From positions 5,669 through 15,987 of the forward strand of contig DLGN01000267.1 of assembly GCA_002482715.1 (NCBI GenBank): a stretch of DNA of 10,319 bases, given 5' to 3'. Shown piece by piece: positions 1-5,159 of the stretch (within the stretch, counting starts at the first letter, position 1; every line of letters begins with the position of its first letter). The stretch comes from Oxalobacteraceae bacterium UBA7693. GTDB lineage: Bacteria > Pseudomonadota > Gammaproteobacteria > Burkholderiales > Burkholderiaceae_D. Made by a program: the position numbers and the translations under genes. The notes under the pieces are model-generated. The model was not told the origin of the DNA. It searched no databases and worked only from the letters and a program-made list of their open reading frames with translations.

Positions 1-821
1 GTCTTACGTTCCACTAACGGGCTCTTACTAGCGTTTCCTACTAATTGGCTTAAACTGAGCTTTGAGGTAATTAACCAAGATGCATTTAGATTCCAATTCC
101 AAAAAGCTTCGGCGTGAATATTTTTAATACCGGCACGCGATTCAAATGGCGGATTAATGCTTCGTCCAGCTTCAATTTCGCTGACGCCAAAATAACTATC
201 CGCATACGCTTTGTTAACTAGATTCAAGCCGACGCCAACGATCAGCTGGTGATGACGAGCAATGTCTTTGAAGTGGTATCGAAGATCAGAGCTCAGCCTT
301 ATTCCTTGTCGATTATTGCCAGCACCAAATACCAGCGTATTGGCATTGCACAAGTTGTTACTAACATGAAAGTTGTAAAATCCTCCCGCTAATAATCGCG
401 TACGGATATTTTCCATACCTATTAGACGGTTATTTTGTTGGAGATATTTTTGTTCTAAGCCAGGTCCAACCACGCTAGACTGGCCATATGCTGGCGACTG
501 TATCGTATTGGACGTGCCATCGGGAGTTCGGCTAGGTTCAAGCATGATGATAGGGCCGAACTCATGTCCATACTGATTTGACATATGTAAGCCTGCACTC
601 ATTCCCGCCACAAAAAGTCCATTGCTCCATTGCATTTGTAAGACGGGTACTGCAACGCGTTTTGAACTGGCGGCACCTTCATACAATGGACGCGATAAGA
701 CACCTAAGCCCAAATACATATCATGGCTGCCATCTGGCATCAGATTCTGTGCTGGGCTTTGCGCGTATGCTACATGGCTAAACGTACATGCAGCGATTAG
801 AAAGCTGGTTATTTTCTTCAT
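1..821 (-). CDS. MipA/OmpV family outer-membrane protein (C-terminus cut by window edge)
   Basis: Reading the minus strand from the ATG at 821 gives an open frame of 273 codons with no stop before position 1. Residues 1-20 form a signal peptide (MKK, hydrophobic core, AYA cleavage site before QSP). The mature start matches the MipA/OmpV pattern: a Y-L-G-L-G strand, then R-P-x-Y-E-G. Alternating beta-strand-like segments follow, and the visible end (GNASKSPLVER) matches the family's usual near-terminal motif before the last strand. Only about 15-20 residues should therefore be missing. Family members are outer-membrane beta-barrels; E. coli MipA binds the murein hydrolase MltA and the synthase PBP1B. 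No good Shine-Dalgarno precedes the ATG; an AT-rich palindrome (826-838) occupies that spot. The gene lies 120 bp downstream of the lipoprotein gene on the same strand, so co-transcription is possible. The family call is firm, the MltA role is not. Confidence 0.88.
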   Translation of the reverse strand, partial: MKKITSFLIAACTFSHVAYAQSPAQNLMPDGSHDMYLGLGVLSRPLYEGAASSKRVAVPVLQMQWSNGLFVAGMSAGLHMSNQYGHEFGPIIMLEPSRTPDGTSNTIQSPAYGQSSVVGPGLEQKYLQQNNRLIGMENIRTRLLAGGFYNFHVSNNLCNANTLVFGAGNNRQGIRLSSDLRYHFKDIARHHQLIVGVGLNLVNKAYADSYFGVSEIEAGRSINPPFESRAGIKNIHAEAFWNWNLNASWLITSKLSLSQLVGNASKSPLVERK

Positions 822-941
822 CGTGAATTTTCAAAATTGCAAAAAATGATTTATACCCTTCAGCATTTTACAATTGAGAAATAATTTCAGGGTTGAATTT
901 CAATTCTGAATCATAGAAAAATGAGATTAAGCTTTGTTTGT

Positions 942-2147
942 TTAGAATAATAAGTCCACAGGTGCCTTAACCGAGTTGAATTCCACCGGTTCATTACTCA
1001 GGTCAACTTCAACGATGTAGTAGGGCGTTGTGATCATGGCGGTGCATACGTCCTGTGGACCTGGTTCGGTCTCATAATAGGTGACTGCTAATTTGCCAGC
1101 GTTACGCCAGATGCGTAAATTGGCAATTCTGTAGCAACCTGATCCACGTGTGCCGAGAAATACAGCAACTAGCATTTTCTTAGAGAAGTCAACTTGTGCT
1201 TGTGATGCGTCGCTCTCACGGTTATGTGCTTGCCAAATATTGTTCCAAGTCGCCTGATCTTTAATGACCAGTGTGCGAGCATCTTGAATGCCAGAGTTAA
1301 CGCCAGTGATACTCTTTTGTGGCATCACTAGAGATTTACTGACATCGGTGAACTCCACGGGTAAGCCAATCTTAGGTGCTTCAACCATGTGCATAGGAGT
1401 ACTTGCTGTCTGGCTCCCTGGATCGCAGTTGGTAATCGCAATTCTTTCTTCTTGAAAGTAATTAGCAATCAGTTTTTGGCCATCTGAACTCAGTTTTAAG
1501 AAGCGTGTAATGCTGCAGTTGTTTGCTGCTTTAAAGAAATTGACCAAGACCATTTTCGAATTGAAATCGGGTGTCAATAAACTGATACCTTGTGAGAAAT
1601 TCGCTGCCGTTAAGAAGCTATTCCAGCTTTGTTGGTCCTTAATCACTGTGTTTTGGGGATTGCTGCCCCGATAGAGCGGTGAAGGCAATCCTTTAATTGC
1701 GATGACATTTGATGCTGAGTTAGGAATGGTCAAACTTTGTACCTGATGTCCAGTACCCAAGCCAAGATCTGCTTTATCGAGATTTTGAATCATCGTTTTA
1801 AATAAACTTTCTGCTGAGGTATCAGTGCAACTAGTGCGTGGGCCGGCGATCGAATCGGCATGAGTGCAGAGTAGCGATTGTACGGTATTGCCATATAAAC
1901 TTTGTGCGTAAGAAGCATCTGCGCAGCTTCCCGCTTTATCCCACAATACGTATTTTTGATCGACGATGAATAGACGATTCCTGAAATTCGCACAGCTTGC
2001 GTCTTTGACCAAATTCAAAAATTCGTTGTTCGCAATTGGTGGTGCAATTTTTGCCGAATCTTGTTGTTTAACGCTACCATCACCGCCACAGGCGCTTAGG
2101 CTGGCGACTAACGATACTGCACAGAGACGAGAAATTAAGGCAGACAT
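942..2147 (-). CDS. Lipoprotein with two tandem PrcB_C-like domains
   Basis: This 401-residue protein has a lipoprotein signal: a hydrophobic stretch and an LSAC lipobox with Cys20 as the lipidation site. Gly-Gly-Asp follows, which fits outer-membrane sorting. Residues 40-140 form a cysteine-containing region (C52, C75, C94, C107) that I do not recognise. Residues about 165-268 and 290-392 are two copies of one domain. Each has VIKDQ-x2-W near its start, DF-x2-KM-[VL] about 25 residues later, a Cys pair exactly 30 residues apart (C211/C241 and C338/C368), and an ending of the type [HY]-x-VE...PVEF. This pattern resembles the PrcB C-terminal domain (PF14343), named for a protease-stabilising protein. 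The ATG at 2147 has an AAGGA ribosome site 7 nt upstream. It is divergent from the sensor kinase and upstream of the MipA-like gene. Function is unknown; a periplasm-facing, disulfide-bonded protein is the likely form. Confidence 0.8.
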   Translation of the reverse strand: MSALISRLCAVSLVASLSACGGDGSVKQQDSAKIAPPIANNEFLNLVKDASCANFRNRLFIVDQKYVLWDKAGSCADASYAQSLYGNTVQSLLCTHADSIAGPRTSCTDTSAESLFKTMIQNLDKADLGLGTGHQVQSLTIPNSASNVIAIKGLPSPLYRGSNPQNTVIKDQQSWNSFLTAANFSQGISLLTPDFNSKMVLVNFFKAANNCSITRFLKLSSDGQKLIANYFQEERIAITNCDPGSQTASTPMHMVEAPKIGLPVEFTDVSKSLVMPQKSITGVNSGIQDARTLVIKDQATWNNIWQAHNRESDASQAQVDFSKKMLVAVFLGTRGSGCYRIANLRIWRNAGKLAVTYYETEPGPQDVCTAMITTPYYIVEVDLSNEPVEFNSVKAPVDLLF

Positions 2148-2153
2148 ACGAAA

Positions 2154-2168
2154 TTCCTTTGTACCAAA
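2154..2168 (-). promoter_or_regulatory. Ribosome site of the lipoprotein gene overlapped by a TTTGTACCAAA near-palindrome
   Basis: On the minus strand AAAGGAA (2160-2154) lies 7 nt before the ATG at 2147 and is the clear ribosome binding site. The plus-strand string TTTGTACCAAA (2158-2168) overlaps it. It is a near-palindrome and resembles the perfect TTTGTACAAA at 2282-2291, so a repressor or response-regulator site here is possible but unproven. Confidence 0.45.
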
Positions 2169-2241
2169 TGGGTTAGATAGATGCCGACGCAGGCGGTTTT
2201 AAAATTTTTATACTCAGTGTTCACATCTTAAAATTGATTCA

Positions 2242-2262
2242 AATTCAAGTCTTCCTTGAATT
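2242..2262. repeat. Perfect 8-bp inverted repeat with 5-nt spacer (candidate operator)
   Basis: The arms AATTCAAG (2242-2249) and CTTGAATT (2255-2262) are perfect reverse complements around TCTTC. The dyad lies near the middle of the divergent spacer. It has few G-C pairs and no T-run after it, so it looks more like a protein-binding dyad than a terminator. No regulator gene is visible in the window to pair with it. Confidence 0.5.
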
Positions 2263-2281
2263 AAGTTTAATTTGTCGTCAA

Positions 2282-2291
2282 TTTGTACAAA
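2282..2291. repeat. TTTGTACAAA perfect 10-bp palindrome
   Basis: This is a perfect palindrome in the divergent spacer, 20 bp from the AATTCAAG dyad. A one-base-longer variant, TTTGTACCAAA, lies at 2158-2168 over the ribosome site of the lipoprotein gene. Two related copies in one control region hint at a shared binding protein, although ten AT-rich bases can recur by chance. Confidence 0.3.
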
Positions 2292-2355
2292 GTATGGAAA
2301 TGTGAGCAAAACCAAGGAATTTCTGTAAAAACCTCGTATTTGATCTATGCATTCT

Positions 2356-2363
2356 TATAAAAT
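2356..2363 (+). promoter_or_regulatory. Candidate -10 box for the leader ORF / kinase transcript
   Basis: TATAAAAT lies 15 nt before the GAGGAG ribosome site of the leader ORF. No -35 hexamer near TTGACA is seen 16-18 nt upstream; TTGATC at 2340 is too close. If used, transcription would start near 2368, giving a very short untranslated leader and probably needing an activator. Confidence 0.3.
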
Positions 2364-2383
2364 AGTCAGCGAGGAGAAAAATT

Positions 2384-2440
2384 ATGTGGTGTTTTTGCAA
2401 TAAAATTAGATTTGATCATCGTCATCGAGGCCATTCGTGA
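2384..2440 (+). CDS. 18-residue Cys/His-rich upstream ORF coupled to the sensor kinase
   Basis: An ATG at 2384 follows a near-ideal ribosome site (GAGGAG, 2371-2376, 7-nt spacing) and opens an 18-codon frame, MWCFCNKIRFDHRHRGHS. Its TGA stop (2438-2440) overlaps the GTG start of the kinase (2437-2439) as GTGA, an arrangement typical of translational coupling. A TAG at 2363-2365 closes the frame upstream, so this is not the tail of a response regulator visible here. The CxC and H-x-H-x2-H spacings look like a metal ligand set, which is only suggestive in so short a peptide. It is either a real leader peptide or a chance frame whose good ribosome site feeds the kinase start. Confidence 0.45.
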   Translation: MWCFCNKIRFDHRHRGHS

Positions 2441-3756
2441 ATCGCCTCTTTTTGCGATTTTTAATTCCGGTTTTACTTTCTATCGCATTCTCCACGGTGT
2501 TGGTGTATGCCGCGATTACTTGGATGTTTGGTGATCCAATTGAAAAAAATGCAGAGCGTCAAGCTGCGCCGCAGATCTTCTTGATCGAGCAATACATTGA
2601 TAAGGCCGCGACGGACGAGTGGCTGGCACGCTTAAACAAAGTAAGGGAAGTCTCCCAGGTTCATTTTGAATTGATCCCATTGGCTCAAGCGCTTGAAAAA
2701 GTAGATCGTGGTCAAATTAAGAAATTGCAAAACGGCAGAGTCGTGATTGATGCCGCGAACCGTGCATTGTTTCGACGAGTTGATTTGGACGGCGAACGAT
2801 ATATTGGCAGTGATGAAGATGTTTTATATGTACAGAATTTGCCGATTGATTACTGGTTTAACATTCAGCTAGAGATTGTTCGGTTTGTGATTGTTGCTTT
2901 CGTGCTGTTGATTCCGATTGCATTTTGGTCGAGAGCGCATTGGCGTGATATTCAGGCATTATCACAAGTGACAACAGCGATTGGCGAAGGCGAGTTGTCG
3001 GTACGCGCTGATACTTCAAGCAAAGCCAGTATTTATCCTTTGGCGCAACAAATTAATCAGATGGCGGGTCGCATCGAACAATTGATTAACTCTCAAAAGA
3101 ATCTTTTGCATTCGGTTTCGCATGAAATCAGAACGCCAATTGCCCGTTTAGAATTTGCGCTAGAAATATTGCAAGATAGTGCAGAAATGCATTCTGAAAG
3201 AGAAAAACACCGACTCAGAATACAGGCTATGCAATCTGATTTAGGTGAACTTAACACCTTAGTTTCTGAGCTATTAAATATGGCGAAGCTTGATGCACAA
3301 GGGCAGCTGAATAAAATTCTGCTCGATCCCAAAGAACTAATGGACAGTTGTTTGCAACATTTGCCGCCTATGCCAGACAACATAGACTTGCAGCAAGTGT
3401 TCAATGTGAGTAGTGCGCAGATTCACGCTGATCAACGTTTGTTGATACGCGCAATTCAAAATTTATTGAAGAATGCGTTTAAGTATGCTGAACGGAAAAT
3501 CAGATTCACCATGCTGCAGAGATCCAATGTATTTGTTATCTTGATTGAAGATGATGGTGCTGGCATTCCCGAAGCAGACAGAGAAAAGATTTTTGAACCG
3601 TTTTATCGTTTAGACCGTAGCCGCGACCGGGCTACTGGTGGATTTGGCCTCGGCTTATCGATCGTTAAGCAAATCGTGATTCTGCACGGTGGTAGCATTA
3701 CTATCGCTCAGTCAGAATTTGGTGGTGCACAGTTTGAAATTCTTCTGCCAATTTAG
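2437..3756 (+). CDS. RstB-like membrane sensor histidine kinase
   Basis: This 439-residue inner-membrane kinase should autophosphorylate and pass phosphate to a response regulator. A first membrane span covers residues about 7-30 and a periplasmic sensor domain about 31-145. The second span is at about 146-164, followed by a HAMP linker (about 165-218). The HisKA helix carries SVSHEIRTP with phospho-acceptor His229. The ATPase domain has an N-box QNLLKNA (Asn346), G1 box EDDGAG (371-376), F-box EPFYRLD and G2 box GGFGLGL (401-407). The architecture, length and the R-x-HW-x-D sequence after the second span match E. coli RstB. The start is GTG, chosen because GAGG (2427-2430) lies 6 nt upstream and an in-frame TGA at 2413 excludes longer forms. 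No response regulator lies on either side, unlike rstAB. The partner must be elsewhere in the genome or past the left edge. Confidence 0.9.
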   Translation: MNRLFLRFLIPVLLSIAFSTVLVYAAITWMFGDPIEKNAERQAAPQIFLIEQYIDKAATDEWLARLNKVREVSQVHFELIPLAQALEKVDRGQIKKLQNGRVVIDAANRALFRRVDLDGERYIGSDEDVLYVQNLPIDYWFNIQLEIVRFVIVAFVLLIPIAFWSRAHWRDIQALSQVTTAIGEGELSVRADTSSKASIYPLAQQINQMAGRIEQLINSQKNLLHSVSHEIRTPIARLEFALEILQDSAEMHSEREKHRLRIQAMQSDLGELNTLVSELLNMAKLDAQGQLNKILLDPKELMDSCLQHLPPMPDNIDLQQVFNVSSAQIHADQRLLIRAIQNLLKNAFKYAERKIRFTMLQRSNVFVILIEDDGAGIPEADREKIFEPFYRLDRSRDRATGGFGLGLSIVKQIVILHGGSITIAQSEFGGAQFEILLPI

Positions 3757-3872
3757 CTAATATTCATCGCCATCATTTTCATTAGCGTTATCGTTTTGCT
3801 TTGTCTGCGCTGCTGTAGTTTTCTTAAGCTTAATGGTAATGGCAACTCGTACTAAATTTCAGGAGCATACTT

Positions 3873-4769
3873 TTGCAGTCAGTCCATCTCGATAGAAATA
3901 ATCAGCTGATCGGTCTCAGTTTAGCAATCGCCGGAGCCATTCTCTTCTCTGCAAAAGCGATTGTCGCAAAACTTTTGTATGGTTATCGCCTTGATGCTGT
4001 CACGGTAATTGCCTTTCGGATGTTATTTTCCCTACCAATTTTTGCTGCAATCGCTTGGTGGCAAAGCCGCAAGCACCTGCCGCTTTCGGCACTTGATCGA
4101 TGGCGTTTGTTTGGCTTAGGTTTAGTTGGATATTACCTATCTAGTTTTCTGGATTTTCTAGGCTTGCAATACATTTCGGCCGGACTTGAGCGATTGATTT
4201 TATTCCTGACACCATCCTTTGTTTTGTTGATTCATGTGTGGTGGTTTAAGCGCCAGATTCGACCCATCGAATATCTTTCACTAGGCATTGCTTATGCAGG
4301 CATTGTGCTGGTGTTTATGCATGATTTGTCTTTTCATGGGCAGCAAGTAGTGCTCGGCGCTGGTTTAGTACTTGGCTCTGCGATTGCCTATGCTAGCTAT
4401 TTGATTCAGTCAGGTGAAATGGTGGCGCGGATTGGTTCCTTGCGTTTAGTTTCGTATGCGATGTGTATTTCTAGCGCAGCTTGTATTTTGCAGTTTTTGT
4501 TGCTGCGACCAGTTGATTTGTTGATACAAACTTGGCCCGTCCTGTCTTTATCTCTTGTCAATGCGATCGCATGTACTGTGTTTCCGGTGTTTTTGACGAT
4601 GTTTGCAGTGCAAAAGATTGGAGCACCAAAAGCATCGCAAGCGGGCATGATAGGTCCAGTTTCCACTTTGATTTTGGGTTATATTTTCTTAAATGAAGTG
4701 ATTACTATCTGGCAGTTCGCTGGCGCAAGCTTGGTGATTTTTGGTATGTATTTATTGAGTCGTAAATAG
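3873..4769 (+). CDS. DMT-superfamily (EamA) transporter
   Basis: This 298-residue, very hydrophobic protein has about ten predicted membrane spans arranged as two EamA repeats (residues about 12-150 and 162-296). The first repeat opens with GAILFSAKAIVAKLLYG. The second ends with GPVSTLILGYIFLNE and a final span reaching LLSRK, the typical close of EamA proteins. Members export amino acids, metabolites or drugs across the inner membrane; nothing here identifies the substrate. The start is TTG, selected because AGGAG (3861-3865) lies 7 nt upstream and the next Met is residue 50, beyond the first span. It sits 116 bp after the kinase gene on the same strand, with no clear terminator between them, so read-through is possible. 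Family call strong, substrate unknown. Confidence 0.9.
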   Translation: MQSVHLDRNNQLIGLSLAIAGAILFSAKAIVAKLLYGYRLDAVTVIAFRMLFSLPIFAAIAWWQSRKHLPLSALDRWRLFGLGLVGYYLSSFLDFLGLQYISAGLERLILFLTPSFVLLIHVWWFKRQIRPIEYLSLGIAYAGIVLVFMHDLSFHGQQVVLGAGLVLGSAIAYASYLIQSGEMVARIGSLRLVSYAMCISSAACILQFLLLRPVDLLIQTWPVLSLSLVNAIACTVFPVFLTMFAVQKIGAPKASQAGMIGPVSTLILGYIFLNEVITIWQFAGASLVIFGMYLLSRK

Positions 4770-4969
4770 ACTAATGTAAATAGACTACTTGTTTGTGCTG
4801 GCGCTTTTATAAAACAATCTAAGTATCATGCTGAATCAATAGACCTGAAGAAACTATGATTTTCTTCTGATGAAAAGCGGCAACGACTAGTCGAATTGAT
4901 TGAAAACAACATATACTCAAGCATTCGACATATCGTTGCTTATGTGTTTCTAGAAAGTAAAGAAAGTTT
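4770..4969 (+). other. Leader region upstream of the small membrane protein gene
   Basis: These 200 bp hold no gene I can support. A weak hairpin, GAAGAAA (4847-4853) with TTTCTTC (4861-4867) around a 7-nt loop, lacks a T-run and is not a clear terminator. TATACT at 4912-4917 could be a -10 box, but no good -35 box lies at proper spacing. Confidence 0.4.
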
Positions 4970-5119
4970 ATGACACAAGAAAATCCGACAGAAAATAATG
5001 ATCCACGGACAGAAGATGACGGCAGCCCTAAGTTTGGTCGCTTATTGTTGATACTCTTATTTGCGGTTGCGCTTATCGTTGCTATCACCTTCGCGACCGA
5101 GGCTTACCATACAGCCTAG
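4970..5119 (+). CDS. Small single-span membrane protein (49 residues)
   Basis: The ATG at 4970 opens a 49-codon frame ending in TAG at 5117-5119. Residues 1-20 are polar and acidic (six D/E, several N). Lys21 and Arg24 flank a hydrophobic span at about 25-42 (rich in L, I, V, A, F), and a short tail TEAYHTA closes the protein. By the positive-inside rule the N-terminus should be cytoplasmic. The sharp split into a charged head, basic stop and clean membrane span argues for real coding. The ribosome site is weak (AAGAAAG). It ends 40 bp before the DUF1631 gene on the same strand, so the two probably share a transcript. I do not recognise a family and assign no function; chance remains possible. 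Confidence 0.65.
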   Translation: MTQENPTENNDPRTEDDGSPKFGRLLLILLFAVALIVAITFATEAYHTA

Positions 5120-5159
5120 TGCAGAATTGTCGTCTCCGATTTACTAATTTGATGAAGCC

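Larger units (their letters stand above)
2148..2436. promoter_or_regulatory. Divergent control region between the lipoprotein and sensor kinase genes
   Basis: This 289-bp AT-rich spacer must hold the promoters for both divergent genes. Visible elements are TTTGTACCAAA at 2158-2168, an inverted repeat at 2242-2262, TTTGTACAAA at 2282-2291, a TATAAAAT string at 2356-2363 that could be a plus-strand -10 box, and a short ORF from 2384 with a strong ribosome site. I found no convincing -35 box at correct spacing on either strand, so activator-dependent promoters are possible. Confidence 0.6.

Noticed and set aside
826..838. AATTTT-C-AAAATT palindrome just before the MipA-like start
   Set aside because: All A/T arms are expected often in such spacers; there is no other sign of a binding site.
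622..849. Plus-strand ORFs opposite the MipA-like gene
   Set aside because: They lie antisense to a frame with a clear signal peptide and family motifs, and their own translations look random.
1966..2202. Plus-strand 78-codon ORF running out of the lipoprotein gene into the control region
   Set aside because: It is antisense to the lipoprotein's N-terminus, has no supporting ribosome site and has an arginine-rich, non-protein-like end.
4847..4867. GAAGAAA/TTTCTTC hairpin after the transporter gene
   Set aside because: The stem is short and AT-rich with no following T-run, so I do not call it a terminator.
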